Notes: generated by a model not told the origin, from the sequence alone. Counted from the stretch's first letter, positions 34,003 to 42,884 are shown. The stretch is 64,000 bases of DNA from DAOQVR01 sp035341665 (GCA_035341665.1 DAOQVR010000005.1:62001-126000), one strand, 5' to 3'. Program-made: numbers and translations.

Positions 34003-35399
34003 CTCCGCTTCCCGGCCCCATCCTGTTGCTGGCTATCCCGGCGTTGGCTGCGCTGCTGGCATTTCTGCTGCGGCGGTGGGCGCCTGCCTCGATGTTGGTG
34101 GCGGCTGCGGCCAGCGCGGGGCTTGCGGTGCTGTGCGGGCAGCTTCCGCTGGACCGGTCGGCCTATGTGCTGGGCCAGGAAGTGGCATTCGGCCGTCCGG
34201 TGGTCATCGCCGGGCGCACGTTGATGCTCGATGCGGCCGGCCAATCATGGTTGGCGCTTGTCTTTGGGATGGCTGGCGCGGCCTTCCTCCTTGCGTGGCG
34301 CCTGAGGCAGGGCCGGCTCTTCTTCTCCTTTGGCCTGATCCTGCTGAGCTTTTATGCGTTGGTTGCCCTGCTGCCGAGCTTTGAGCTGGGGGTGCTGGTG
34401 CTGGTGATGGGTGCGACGCCTGCTCTTTTCCTGATGCAGGGCGAGAAGCCCGGACCGGTGCGGGGCGGGGACCGGTACTTCCTCGTCACCCTGCTGGCGG
34501 CACCCCTGCTCCTTGCAGCGGCGTGGCTGGCGGCGCAGGGGCAGGCGGGCGATGAGGGCGTGGGTATGGTGCGCATGGCGCTCCTGCCTGCCGGGCTTGG
34601 GTTTGGAATGCTGCTGGCTGCCTTTCCCTTCGGGACCTGGATGCCGGCGCTGACCGCCGGTGCTCCCCCGCTGGCAGCGGCCTTGGTCATGTCGGTCAGC
34701 CAGGCCATGGCGCTGTACCTGGCCGCGCTCTTCCTGCGACAAGCGCCCTGGATGCTCCAGGACAGCAAACTCCTGGAGGTCGTGCAGTTCGCCGGGCTGG
34801 TCACCGCCGTGGCAGGTGGGCTGATGGCGGCCGTGCAGCGCGACCTGGGGCGGCTGTTTGGATATGCAGCGCTCTGTGACGTGGGCATCTTGTGGCTCGC
34901 CATGGGCAGCGGTGGAAGCCAGTCGCTGGTGCTGGGGCTGCAGCACGCAGTGAATCGCACCACACCCCTACTCCTCATGGGAGCGTGCCTGGCATTGCTG
35001 AGGCACCGCGCAGGCTCCGATGAGCTGGCTGCACTGCGTGGGACCGCGCGACGGCTTCCGATCCACACTGCAGGTTTCGCGATCGGCGGACTTGCGCTGG
35101 CGGGGTTTCCGCTGACCGCCGGTTTCGCTACGCACTGGGGGGCCATCCGAGCAGTAGCCGAGGCGCATTGGCCTTGGGCGCTGCTGCTCCTGGCCTCGTC
35201 GGCGGGCATCGTGGTGGGTCTCCTGCGCGCCCTCGCGGCGATGCTGGGCGACGAGCCGCGGGACGACATGGGCAAGCAGCCGGTCGTGCGCTCGGCTCTG
35301 GTCGTGCTCGCTGCGGCACTGGTGATCGGGCTCGGGGTGTGCCCCCAGCTTTTCCTGCCGCTCGTCGAGCGAGCGGTGGAGGCGTTTGCCCTGTTCTAG
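33999..35399 (+). CDS. NuoN/NuoM-like proton-conducting membrane subunit
   Basis: 466 residues, about 13-14 helices. Segments match the antiporter-like core of complex I: FPFGTWMPALTAGAPP in place of PFHxWLPxAHxxAP, DLGRLFGYAALCDVG in place of LKRLFAYSSI, and LQHAVNRTTPLLLMGAC for the broken-helix region. The His and acidic residues of the first motif are replaced. The overlap ATGA with the gene before shows coupled translation. No quinone- or NADH-binding subunits (NuoA-K, NuoB-G) are in the window, so this looks like a partial module or a stand-alone Mrp-like transporter. Confidence 0.68.
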   Translation: MTPLPGPILLLAIPALAALLAFLLRRWAPASMLVAAAASAGLAVLCGQLPLDRSAYVLGQEVAFGRPVVIAGRTLMLDAAGQSWLALVFGMAGAAFLLAWRLRQGRLFFSFGLILLSFYALVALLPSFELGVLVLVMGATPALFLMQGEKPGPVRGGDRYFLVTLLAAPLLLAAAWLAAQGQAGDEGVGMVRMALLPAGLGFGMLLAAFPFGTWMPALTAGAPPLAAALVMSVSQAMALYLAALFLRQAPWMLQDSKLLEVVQFAGLVTAVAGGLMAAVQRDLGRLFGYAALCDVGILWLAMGSGGSQSLVLGLQHAVNRTTPLLLMGACLALLRHRAGSDELAALRGTARRLPIHTAGFAIGGLALAGFPLTAGFATHWGAIRAVAEAHWPWALLLLASSAGIVVGLLRALAAMLGDEPRDDMGKQPVVRSALVVLAAALVIGLGVCPQLFLPLVERAVEAFALF

Positions 35400-35476
35400 C
35401 CGGACGATAGGCCGAGGGCGGCGCATGCGCCACGGCCCCGCGGCCCGTGCTGGCTCCCGCGACTCGGAGGTCAGGA

Positions 35477-36769
35477 ATGACAAAGAGCTCTCGTTTGCCC
35501 GGCTTCTATGCTCTTAGCGTGGAGGCGCGTGCTGCCCGGGTGGCCGAGTGGGCCGGCCTGGACGACGCCGATCGCCAAGCGCTGGGCGGCGGGTTGGCGC
35601 AGGACCGCGCGGACAAGATGATCGAGAACGTCGTCGGCCTGCATGAGCTGCCCCTGGCGGTCGCCCCCAACTTTCTCATCAACGGCCGCGATTATCTCGT
35701 GCCGATGGCCATCGAGGAGCCGTCGGTGGTGGCAGCCGCCAGCTACATGGCGCGGATCGTGCGCGACGCCGGGGGGTTCCGGGCGACCTCGACAGAGCCC
35801 GTCATGATCGGGCAGATCCAGGTGCTTGGGCTGTCCGATCTCCACGAGGCGGGCGCGGCGCTCCTCGGCGAACGGGAGCGGCTCCTGGAGTTGGCGACGC
35901 GCACCGATCCGGTCGTCGCATCGCTGGGCGGAGGCGCGCGGGATATTGAGGTGCGGCTCTTTGACGAGTCTCCCGCCGGGCCGATGCTCGTCCTGCACCT
36001 GCTGTATGACGTGCGCGACATCATGGGAGCCAACACCGTCAACACCGCGCTCGAGGCGCTGGCGCCGGTGGTCGAGGAGATCACGGGCGGGCGCGCCCAC
36101 CTGCGCATCCTGTCCAACCTGGCCGACCGCCGGCTGGCAGGCGCGTCGTGCACCATTCCCGCCGACCTGCTGGCGTTCGACGACTTCTCGGGCGAGCAGG
36201 TGGCGCAGGGGATCGTCGAGGCGTATGCCTTGGCGGCGGTGGACTCCTACCGGGCTGCCACCCACAACAAGGGGATCATGAACGGCATCGATGCCGTGGC
36301 GTTGGCATGTGGCCAGGATTGGCGGGCGATCGAGGCCGGGGCACATGCCTATGCAGCCCGGAGCGGGCACTACACGAGCCTCTCCACTTGGACACGAGGG
36401 GCGCGAGGGGCCTTGTACGGGACGATTGAGCTGCCGATGGCCGCCGGCATCGTGGGTGGGGCCACCCGGGCACACCCAGGGGCACGCGCGGCGCTCAAGA
36501 TCGTGGGAGCCAGGACGGCCCAGGAGCTGGCCCAGGTGCTGGCTGCGGTCGGACTGGCACAGAACATGGGAGCTCTGCGGGCCCTGGCCACCGAAGGCAT
36601 CCAGCGGGGGCACATGGCGCTCCACGCTCGCCAGGTGGCAATCGCCGCGGGTGCGAGCGGCGAGGAGGTGCAGGCGGTGTCGGAGCAGATGGTGTCCGAG
36701 CGGAGGGTCCGGCCAGACAGGGCGGCGGAGGTCCTGGCAGAGATCAGGAGAGGCAGCCGCGTAGAGTGA
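35477..36769 (+). CDS. mvaA: Hydroxymethylglutaryl-CoA reductase, class II (degradative type)
   Basis: 430 residues, the class II length. GGAGG lies 6 bases before the ATG at 35477. Motifs: DKMIENVVGLHELPLA, EEPSVVAAASYMA, DVRDIMGANTVNTA, THNKGIMNGIDAVA, and RGHMALHARQVA with the catalytic His. Class II enzymes were first known from mevalonate catabolism but also supply mevalonate in several bacteria. No other mevalonate gene is adjacent, so direction cannot be decided. Confidence 0.94.
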   Translation: MTKSSRLPGFYALSVEARAARVAEWAGLDDADRQALGGGLAQDRADKMIENVVGLHELPLAVAPNFLINGRDYLVPMAIEEPSVVAAASYMARIVRDAGGFRATSTEPVMIGQIQVLGLSDLHEAGAALLGERERLLELATRTDPVVASLGGGARDIEVRLFDESPAGPMLVLHLLYDVRDIMGANTVNTALEALAPVVEEITGGRAHLRILSNLADRRLAGASCTIPADLLAFDDFSGEQVAQGIVEAYALAAVDSYRAATHNKGIMNGIDAVALACGQDWRAIEAGAHAYAARSGHYTSLSTWTRGARGALYGTIELPMAAGIVGGATRAHPGARAALKIVGARTAQELAQVLAAVGLAQNMGALRALATEGIQRGHMALHARQVAIAAGASGEEVQAVSEQMVSERRVRPDRAAEVLAEIRRGSRVE

Positions 36770-36839
36770 GCGCGCTATCGTCAAGCCGCCGGACTGCCGG
36801 CCTGGCAGCTCGCGGGGCGCCGGCCGGTGGACGGGAGAG

Positions 36840-37667
36840 CTAGAAACGCGAGAACGCCCGGACGATCCCTCCCCACTCGGCAAGGCTGAGCGTCTCGGCC
36901 CGCCGCTCGGGATCGATGCCGGCAGCGCCCAGAACGAGAGAGGCTGCCGCGGCATCGAGGGCCAGACCGGCGCGCAGGGCGTTGCGCAGAGTCTTTCGCT
37001 TTTGGCCGAAGCCTGCGCGGACTACGCGGAAGAATGCCTGTTCGTCGACGCCGGACACCGCTGGCTCGGGCAAGACGTCGATGCGCAGGACGGCCGAATC
37101 GACCTCGGGCGGAGGGAAGAAGGCGCCGGCCGGTATGCGCGCCACGATCTTTGGCCGGCCATAGAATTGGACCGAGACGGCCAGGAGGCTCATCTCCCCA
37201 GGCCCTGCGACGATCCGCTCGGCCACCTCGCGCTGGACGGTCACGGCCATCAGGCTGGGGCGCGGCTCGCGTGCCAGGAAGTGGCGCAGGATCGCCGAGG
37301 TGATGTAGTAGGGCACATTGCCGACGAGCTTGTAGCCGTGCGGGGTGAGGCCGGGTAAGCTGACCTCAAGGATATCGCCGGCAAGGACCTCTACGTTCGG
37401 GAACCTGCGCAGCTGCTCGTGCAGGACCGGGAGCACGCTGCGATCGATTTCGACCGCGATGACGCGTCCGGCGCGCTCGGCGAGCACCCGGGTGAGGGTG
37501 CCCAGCCCTGCGCCGACCTCGACCACGAGGTCCGCCGGCTGCAGCTCGGCGGCACCGGCGATCTGGGCCAGCAGCACCGGATCGGCCAGAAACGATTGGC
37601 CCAGGCGCTTGTTGGGCCGCAGCCCGTGCGACCGAAGGAGCGATGGGACGCTGGGTTGGTCGGTCAA
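36840..37667 (-). CDS. rsmA: 16S rRNA dimethyladenosine transferase RsmA (KsgA)
   Basis: 275 residues from a TTG at 37667 (AGAGGT upstream). SAM-binding motifs: LRPNKRLGQSFLAD, VVEVGAGLGTLT, IAVEIDRSVLP; catalytic motif NVPYYIT. It dimethylates two adenines in helix 45 of 16S rRNA during small-subunit assembly. It converges with mvaA; the 70-bp gap has only GC-rich partial inverted repeats. Confidence 0.95.
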   Translation of the reverse strand: MTDQPSVPSLLRSHGLRPNKRLGQSFLADPVLLAQIAGAAELQPADLVVEVGAGLGTLTRVLAERAGRVIAVEIDRSVLPVLHEQLRRFPNVEVLAGDILEVSLPGLTPHGYKLVGNVPYYITSAILRHFLAREPRPSLMAVTVQREVAERIVAGPGEMSLLAVSVQFYGRPKIVARIPAGAFFPPPEVDSAVLRIDVLPEPAVSGVDEQAFFRVVRAGFGQKRKTLRNALRAGLALDAAAASLVLGAAGIDPERRAETLSLAEWGGIVRAFSRF

Positions 37668-37714
37668 TTGCCCAAACCTCTGTCCGGCGTGCGCGGTGCT
37701 GCTAGATGGCTCCC

Positions 37715-37740
37715 GGGAGGCGGCCCTTGGCCCGCCTCCC
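37715..37740 (-). terminator. Stem-loop between the G5/3D protein gene and rsmA
   Basis: Stem GGGAGGCGG / CCGCCTCCC with an 8-nt loop, downstream of the G5/3D gene. There is no T-run, so it may be a weak terminator or an mRNA 3'-end stabiliser. Confidence 0.45.
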
Positions 37741-37785
37741 GATGCCGGGGCGCGCTGGCCACCGGCCCCGTGCTAGCTGGCGCGG

Positions 37786-39249
37786 CTATCGCCTCCTGTC
37801 TGGATACCTCGGCCAGTCGGGCAGGACCCAGCGGATCTCTGACCGCGGCGGCACAGGCGTCAGCAGGTAGACGTCGGTCCACCAGTGCCACGATTCATAG
37901 TTCCACTCGTCAAAGCCCAGGTCGACGAACTTGCCTTTCACGCCGCCACCGGTATCGCCCGCCCGCGCGAGCCCATATCCCGGCACCCAGAGCTTGGTCT
38001 TGAGTGGAATGACCGTCGGGTCGGTGGCGACGACTCCTTTTGTGAGCCACCAACCCAATCGGGTATAGCCATATCGCGGGTGGGTACGCGGCTTGCCGCA
38101 TGAGGCCGCCGTGTAGGACGTGGTGTAGACGCGCATCTTGCGCCAGTACTCGAGGGTTGTCCCGTCGGCCAGCTCGAGGGTGCGGACGACGATTTTGGTG
38201 CCATAGGCAAGAGTCTTGGTGATCGGCGCCTGCTCTTGCCAGGCATCTTCCAGGACGCGTCCCACCTCCTGGCCGTCTTCGTAGCGCACGCGATAGCGGC
38301 GCTTGAACATGCCTTCTTGGCCTTCCTGCGCCAGGCGGGTATGGTCGATCTCGAGCTCAGCATCGGCCACCCAGATGGTCACGAAAGGGATCTCCTCGAA
38401 TGCGACCTCGATCGCCTCGCGGACGCGGGTGATGCGGATCGTCATGGCAGAGCGGATGGGGGCCGAGAGCGCGGGCTGAACGACATCTTGGCCGACCAGG
38501 GCGATGCCAGCTTCGGCGAGCGCTTGGGCCACCGTCTTGGACAATGTGCGCCCCCGGAGGGTCCGGCCGTCCACTTCGAACCTGACGGGGAGCGAGCGCT
38601 CAATCACGATCGTCATGCCCTCTTGGAGCCGTTCGCCCATGCCCGGGCTGACTCGGTCTTCGGGGTAGAGGGCGATCCCGTGGTCCTCCAGCAGCTCGCC
38701 GACGGTTTCGTCGGTGGTGTGAATCGTCTGGCGCCCTCCACCCGAACGTAGGTTGACGGTGTGCGCCCGGCGCAGCCGGACCGCCGCCCCCGTTCCGAGG
38801 GGGGCAGCGGGGGAAGAGGGCGCACCGTTGAGCCGAATCTCGTCACCGGCGCCGGCCGGCACCCCCGCTTCGGCCAGCAGGTCACCTACGGTCACGGCAT
38901 GGGTCCGCAGTTGGCGAACTTGACCTTCGGCGGTCAGTGCTACCGGCATGGCGCGCTTGATCTGGATGATCATGCCGGGCTCGACGGCCGCGTCGAGGGG
39001 CGGGGTGACCTGATCTTCAGGATAGAGGCCAATACCGGCGCCGTGCAAAGCCGCGCTGACTGTCTGGGCGTGCGTGTGAAGGTGGGTGGAGACGCCGTCC
39101 TCGTCGATGTGGAGCGACAGCCGGGTGGCGCGCAGGCCAAGTGCCAGCAGAAAGAGCAGCACGGCCACCAGGGTGAGGGCCAGCAGACTGCGAAGCCAGA
39201 CAGGCAGCGCCCACGAGATTCGCCGGACGACCAGGCCTTCAGTTGCCAT
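37786..39249 (-). CDS. DUF348/G5/3D-domain cell-wall protein (YabE/Rpf-like)
   Basis: 487 residues from the ATG at 39249, which overlaps the stop of the upstream flavoprotein gene by 11 bp. One N-terminal membrane helix (WLRSLLALTLVAVLLFLLAL), then four ubiquitin-like DUF348 repeats (for example TVSAALHGAGIGLYPEDQV and TVGELLEDHGIALYPEDRV), a G5 domain, and a C-terminal 3D domain (VATDPTVIPLKTKLWVPGYG, AGDTGGGVKGKFVDLGFD) like the double-psi barrel of lytic transglycosylases. It should remodel peptidoglycan outside the membrane. It lies next to rsmA, as YabE does in Firmicutes. Confidence 0.88.
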   Translation of the reverse strand: MATEGLVVRRISWALPVWLRSLLALTLVAVLLFLLALGLRATRLSLHIDEDGVSTHLHTHAQTVSAALHGAGIGLYPEDQVTPPLDAAVEPGMIIQIKRAMPVALTAEGQVRQLRTHAVTVGDLLAEAGVPAGAGDEIRLNGAPSSPAAPLGTGAAVRLRRAHTVNLRSGGGRQTIHTTDETVGELLEDHGIALYPEDRVSPGMGERLQEGMTIVIERSLPVRFEVDGRTLRGRTLSKTVAQALAEAGIALVGQDVVQPALSAPIRSAMTIRITRVREAIEVAFEEIPFVTIWVADAELEIDHTRLAQEGQEGMFKRRYRVRYEDGQEVGRVLEDAWQEQAPITKTLAYGTKIVVRTLELADGTTLEYWRKMRVYTTSYTAASCGKPRTHPRYGYTRLGWWLTKGVVATDPTVIPLKTKLWVPGYGLARAGDTGGGVKGKFVDLGFDEWNYESWHWWTDVYLLTPVPPRSEIRWVLPDWPRYPDRRR

Positions 39250-40621
39250 GGGGACTCTGCTCGGACGGTGGCCGAGGTACGGCGGCGCGCTGGCCAGGCT
39301 CCGCTGCCCTTTGGCCATCGCACAGCATGCCTGCCGGGGGTCGGGAGGCGAGGTGCTCGGCGGCCGTGCCGGCTACCCAGCCTGTGGAGAAGGCTGCCTG
39401 GAGGTTGAAGCCGCCCGTGCCGGCCTGGAGGTCGAGCACCTCGCCGGCAAATAAGAGGCCGGCCACGAGCCGGGACCCCATCGTGCGCGGGTCGACCTCG
39501 CGGGTGTCCACGCCGCCGGCGGTGAGCATCGCCTCGTCCCATGAGCCGTGTCCGGTGACGAGGAAGCGGAGGTCCTGGAGCAGCCGGCGCAGCCGCTCGC
39601 GCTCCGAGGCCGAGAGCTGACAGGCGGGCCGTGCCGGCGAGACAGCCGCCCTCCGCAGGAGGAGGTCGGCCAGCCTGGCAGGTGCCCATGCCTTCAGCCA
39701 GGAGCGGGCTGCCCGCCTGCCCGACCTGGTCAGGCTCAGCGTCATGCGTGCGTCCAGGTCGTCTCTGCCCAGCGACGGCCAGAGGTTGAGGGAGACCTCG
39801 ACCAGGCCCTGAGCGGCTGGGCTGGTGGCAGCGCCGCTGAGGGCAAGGACCGCCGGCCCGGAGAGGCCGTCGTGGGTGAAGAGCAGATCGCCTGTCGCGC
39901 TCTCTACCTCGCTGCCGTCGATCAGTAGGCGTGCCTGGATGCCAGCAAGGGAGAGCCCGGCGAGGGCGCGCGGCTCAGAGCCCTGCACGACGAGGGGCGT
40001 GAGCGCCGGGTGGACCGGCACGATGGTGTGGCCGGCTGCAGCGGCGAGGCGGTAACCGTCGCCGGTGGAGCCCGTCCTGGGGTAGGATGCACCGCCCGTC
40101 GCGACGATGGCGGCACGGGCGGCGAGCGTCTCGCCTCCCTCGAGCAGGACACCCTGGAGGCGACCCTCAGCGTGGATCAGAGCGGTGACCCGGCTGCTCG
40201 TCCTGACCCGGACGCCCTGCTCGCCGGAGTACCGGATGAGCGCCTCCGCTACCTGGTGTGCGGAGCCCGAGGCCGGAAATACCCGACCATCGGCCTCGAC
40301 GCGTACCGGAACGCCCCGGGCCTCTAGGAAGGCGATCAGGTCCTGAGAGGAGAAGCGGGCCAAGGCGTTGCGCAGAAAGAACGAGGGTCCAAAGTGGGCC
40401 AGGAACGCGTCGATTGGGGCGGTGTTGCTGAGGTTGCAGCGACCGCCCCCGGACAGGCGTAGCTTCGTGCCGAGGAGCGCGGTACGCTCGAGGAGAACAA
40501 CCTGGGCGCCCAGCGAGGCCGACCGGCTGGCAGCCAACAGCCCAGCTGGCCCACCGCCGATGACGACGACCGGAGTGCGGCCGGCCGCGCGCTTTGTAGC
40601 TGTCCCTCTCTCTGCCTCCAA
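39239..40621 (-). CDS. BaiN/HI0933-family FAD-dependent oxidoreductase
   Basis: 460 residues. The ORF runs back to 40915, but that part lies inside the SRP RNA gene. I chose a TTG at 40621 with GAAGGAT about 7 bases upstream; it puts the FAD-binding TPVVVIGGGPAGLLAASR 16 residues from the N-terminus. Other family motifs: GTKLRLSGGGRCNLSNT, ATGGASYPRTGSTGDGY, LLFTHDGLSGPAVL, MLTAGGVDTREVDPRTM and LLFAGEVLDLQAGTGGFNLQ. The family includes BaiN of bile-acid dehydroxylation, but most members have unknown substrates. The family is firm; the start is moderate. Confidence 0.85.
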   Translation of the reverse strand: MEAERGTATKRAAGRTPVVVIGGGPAGLLAASRSASLGAQVVLLERTALLGTKLRLSGGGRCNLSNTAPIDAFLAHFGPSFFLRNALARFSSQDLIAFLEARGVPVRVEADGRVFPASGSAHQVAEALIRYSGEQGVRVRTSSRVTALIHAEGRLQGVLLEGGETLAARAAIVATGGASYPRTGSTGDGYRLAAAAGHTIVPVHPALTPLVVQGSEPRALAGLSLAGIQARLLIDGSEVESATGDLLFTHDGLSGPAVLALSGAATSPAAQGLVEVSLNLWPSLGRDDLDARMTLSLTRSGRRAARSWLKAWAPARLADLLLRRAAVSPARPACQLSASERERLRRLLQDLRFLVTGHGSWDEAMLTAGGVDTREVDPRTMGSRLVAGLLFAGEVLDLQAGTGGFNLQAAFSTGWVAGTAAEHLASRPPAGMLCDGQRAAEPGQRAAVPRPPSEQSPHGN

Positions 40622-40752
40622 CCGAGATCCTTCGCTCCACCCAGGATGGCAATCCCGGCGCCCAAAAATGAACGAGCCGGGGGGCCGAGCCGCTTCCGCC
40701 CGACCTTGCGACCGGGCGGGTGGATCGCCCCACCCAGCTCTCGATAAGAACT

Positions 40753-41022
40753 GGCCGTGCACCCCCTGTCGAACTGAGCTACCCGGCTTTCTGGACCAGC
40801 CTGCTCCGGCCAGGCACCCCTGCGGCACCCAGGAGAGATCGCTTACCGTTGCTTCCTCCCGGACCTGGCGGGGTTCACGGGCTCCTGCCGCGCAGGACCC
40901 AACCTTCAGCGCCACTTAATCCAGCAGTCCCGACCAGCCGCGAGCCCTCGAGGGGGAGTTCGATCCCGCTACGGCGGATTCTACGGGTACAGGGCACCGC
41001 CAGCTCCCCATCTAGCACGGCC
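40753..41022 (-). ncRNA. ffs: Signal recognition particle RNA, bacterial large type (270 nt)
   Basis: On the minus strand the domain IV hairpin is unmistakable: GTGAACCCCGCCAGGTC, then CGGGAGGAAGCAACGGTAAG, the Ffh-binding tip. The 5' part carries the Alu-domain core (GCCGTGCTAGATGGGGAG, CCCTGTACCCG, AATCCGC) of large SRP RNAs. The two ends pair (5' GGCCGTGC with 3' GCACGGCC), which sets both ends and a length of 270 nt, close to the Bacillus scRNA. It guides Ffh and FtsY in co-translational membrane targeting. A promoter lies directly upstream. The flavoprotein gene follows on the same strand. Confidence 0.93.
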
Positions 41023-41028
41023 GAGGGA

Positions 41029-41057
41029 AATGTACCACACAACCCGGCCCAGGTCAA
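41029..41057 (-). promoter_or_regulatory. Promoter of SRP RNA
   Basis: Minus-strand TTGACC, 17 bp, TACATT. The predicted start (about 41022) coincides with the 5' end deduced from end pairing of the RNA. Confidence 0.8.
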
Positions 41058-41160
41058 GCGGCGAGCCGAGGATAGGGCAAGGCGTCGTCAAAAGCGCGGG
41101 GCGAGGCGCCGGCTCCATCGCTCCACGAGGGGACGGTCCGGTGGCACGGGCAGGGAAGCG

Positions 41161-41203
41161 CGCGGGCAAATCGCTTGCCCGCGAACGGGCACTGTGGTAG
41201 GAT
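41161..41203 (+). promoter_or_regulatory. WYL-regulator promoter with inverted repeat over its -35
   Basis: TTGCCC (41175-41180), 17 bp, TAGGAT (41198-41203). The -35 is the right arm of a perfect 9-bp inverted repeat (CGCGGGCAA, 5-nt centre, TTGCCCGCG; 41161-41183), a natural operator position. A 15-bp segment CTGTGGTAGGAT-n-GA at the -10 recurs at 41274-41288 next to the ribosome site. Confidence 0.5.
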
Positions 41204-41320
41204 GGACGTTAGGTCGTCCAAGTCAAGATTTCCCGCATGGCCGCCCGGTAGAACGACAGGTTTTGTCGCATCCCTGTGGTAGGATTGAGGTAGATCAAAG
41301 GGATGAAAGGAGACACAGAG

Positions 41321-42298
41321 ATGCCGGATACCCTCCACAGCAAAGCCGCCCGACTCCAGACCATTGTGCACCTGCTGTATCGCAGCCCCCTCGGACTCAG
41401 CACCCGCGAGATTGCCCGCCACTGCGGGGTGTCGGCCCGTACGATCCAGCGGGACCTGCTCGACCTGGAGGGCACGGGGATTCCCGTCTGGTCCGAAGGG
41501 AACGACGGGAAGCACGGCATCCTGTCCGGCTACTACTTGCCGCCGATCCACTTTGATCTGCAGGAGGCGGGCGCGCTCTACCTGGCAGCCCGCCTCCTCG
41601 CTCGCTACAGCGACGAGCACAACCCGGTGATCGTGAATGCGCTGGCGAAGCTGGCGGGAGCGATGCCGGAGGCTATCTCGAATCACATCCACCACACGAT
41701 CCGGGCACTGGCTTACCGGCCGGAGAACCAGGGGTATACGCGAGCCTTCCAGGTGATCTTGTTGGGGTGGGCGACGGGACGCCAAGTTCGGGCGTGGTAC
41801 CGCTCGGCGGAGAGCGAGGTCGAGCACGAGACAATCCTATCGACCTACTTCCTGGAGCCGACCAGCACGGGCTACTCGACGTATGCCATTGGGTACAGCA
41901 GCGCGCACGGCGAGGTGCGCACCTTCAAGCTGGAGCGGGTCACCCGGGCTGAGCTGACTGCCGAGACCTTCGAGGTGCCAGATGGCTTTGACGGGGCGGC
42001 GGCGCTTGGCAACGCGTGGGGCGTGATGTACGGGCCGGCCGGGGAGGAAACGGAGGTGGTGCTGCGCTTTCGCCCGGCAGTGACGCGGCGCGTGCGCGAG
42101 AGCGTGTGGCACCCGTCGCAGATGCTGGAGGCGTGCGGCGATGGGGGGTGCAGGCTGCGGGTGCGGGTGGCGATGGCACAGGAGATGAAGCCGTGGCTGC
42201 GCTCGTGGGGGCCAGACTGCGTGGTGGAATCGCCGGCGTGGCTGCGGGCAGAAATCGCGGAGGAGATGCGGCGGGCAGCAGAGGGATATGGCGAGTAG
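41321..42298 (+). CDS. WYL-domain transcriptional regulator with DeoR-type helix-turn-helix
   Basis: 325 residues from the ATG at 41321, 8 bases after AAAGGAG; the ATG at 41303 has no site. The N-terminal HTH is LSTREIARHCGVSARTIQRD. The WYL domain at about 140-215 includes RQVRAWYRSAESEVEHETI and FLEPTSTGYSTYAIG, followed by a WCX-type C-terminal extension (VVLRFRPAVTRRVRE). WYL domains bind nucleic acid or nucleotide ligands and often control DNA-damage or defence genes, but no such genes are beside it. Local inverted and direct repeats in its promoter suggest autoregulation. Confidence 0.88.
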   Translation: MPDTLHSKAARLQTIVHLLYRSPLGLSTREIARHCGVSARTIQRDLLDLEGTGIPVWSEGNDGKHGILSGYYLPPIHFDLQEAGALYLAARLLARYSDEHNPVIVNALAKLAGAMPEAISNHIHHTIRALAYRPENQGYTRAFQVILLGWATGRQVRAWYRSAESEVEHETILSTYFLEPTSTGYSTYAIGYSSAHGEVRTFKLERVTRAELTAETFEVPDGFDGAAALGNAWGVMYGPAGEETEVVLRFRPAVTRRVRESVWHPSQMLEACGDGGCRLRVRVAMAQEMKPWLRSWGPDCVVESPAWLRAEIAEEMRRAAEGYGE

Positions 42299-42317
42299 CA
42301 GGCGCGAGGTCGGCTGC

Positions 42318-42346
42318 TTGACTTCGCGGCGCCGCCGTGCTATAAT
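42318..42346 (+). promoter_or_regulatory. Promoter of the LysM protein gene
   Basis: TTGACT, 17 bp, perfect TATAAT. It leaves a leader of about 115 nt containing a 7-1-7 palindrome (GCCTGCC-G-GGCAGGC, 42408-42422). I do not recognise a known riboswitch in it. Confidence 0.75.
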
Positions 42347-42467
42347 GAGGCCGTCACTGGGGTCTGGGCGGCCGTGCAGCCGGCCTTCGTTGCCTGCTCG
42401 CGCACTTGCCTGCCGGGCAGGCGGTCTGGGTCCTGGGTGAGTTGCTCAGGAGAAAGGAGCTCGCTCG

Positions 42468-42884
42468 ATGAAGTTCGCATCCCTTTGGCAGAAAGCCATC
42501 GTTGTCACCCTGCTGGCACTGATGCTTTTCCTCGCCGTCCCCGCCAAAGAAGCATCGGCCTGCTCAGGATGTGGCTGCCCGACCTACTACAAAGTACGCT
42601 ACGGAAACACGCTCTACTCGATCGCTCGCTGGTACGGCGTGACTGTGGGGCAGCTCCAGAGCTGGAACCACATCGCCAACCCAAACCGCATCTATGCTGG
42701 TCAGTGGTTGGTGATCTATCCTGACTGCGGGGGAGGCCACGGCTTCTGGTACGTGGTCCGGTGGGGCGATACCCTGTGGAGCATTGCCGCCCGCTACGGC
42801 ACGACGGTGTGGGCAATTGCCCATGCCAACGGCATCTCGAACGTGAACTATATCTGGGCCGGCCAGCACCTCTGGATCCCGTGA
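42468..42884 (+). CDS. Secreted protein with two LysM domains
   Basis: 138 residues. Signal peptide MKFASLWQKAIVVTLLALML onward, with cleavage near EASA. The mature protein starts CSGCGCP; Cys32 at that point is not in a canonical lipobox, so a lipoprotein form is possible but unproven. Two LysM repeats follow (YYKVRYGNTLYSIARWYGVT at about 40-84; WYVVRWGDTLWSIAARYGTT at about 94-137), which bind peptidoglycan GlcNAc. There is no catalytic domain, so it may be a wall anchor or cofactor. Own promoter and terminator: monocistronic. Confidence 0.9.
   Translation: MKFASLWQKAIVVTLLALMLFLAVPAKEASACSGCGCPTYYKVRYGNTLYSIARWYGVTVGQLQSWNHIANPNRIYAGQWLVIYPDCGGGHGFWYVVRWGDTLWSIAARYGTTVWAIAHANGISNVNYIWAGQHLWIP

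Noticed and set aside
40753..40800. tRNA-like segment (GGGTAGCTCAGTTC) on the minus strand
   Set aside because: It resembles a D-arm but no acceptor, anticodon or T-arm can be formed; it is the 3' part of the SRP RNA.
42347..42467. Riboswitch in the LysM gene leader
   Set aside because: Only simple GC palindromes are visible; no conserved ligand-binding core of a known class was recognised.
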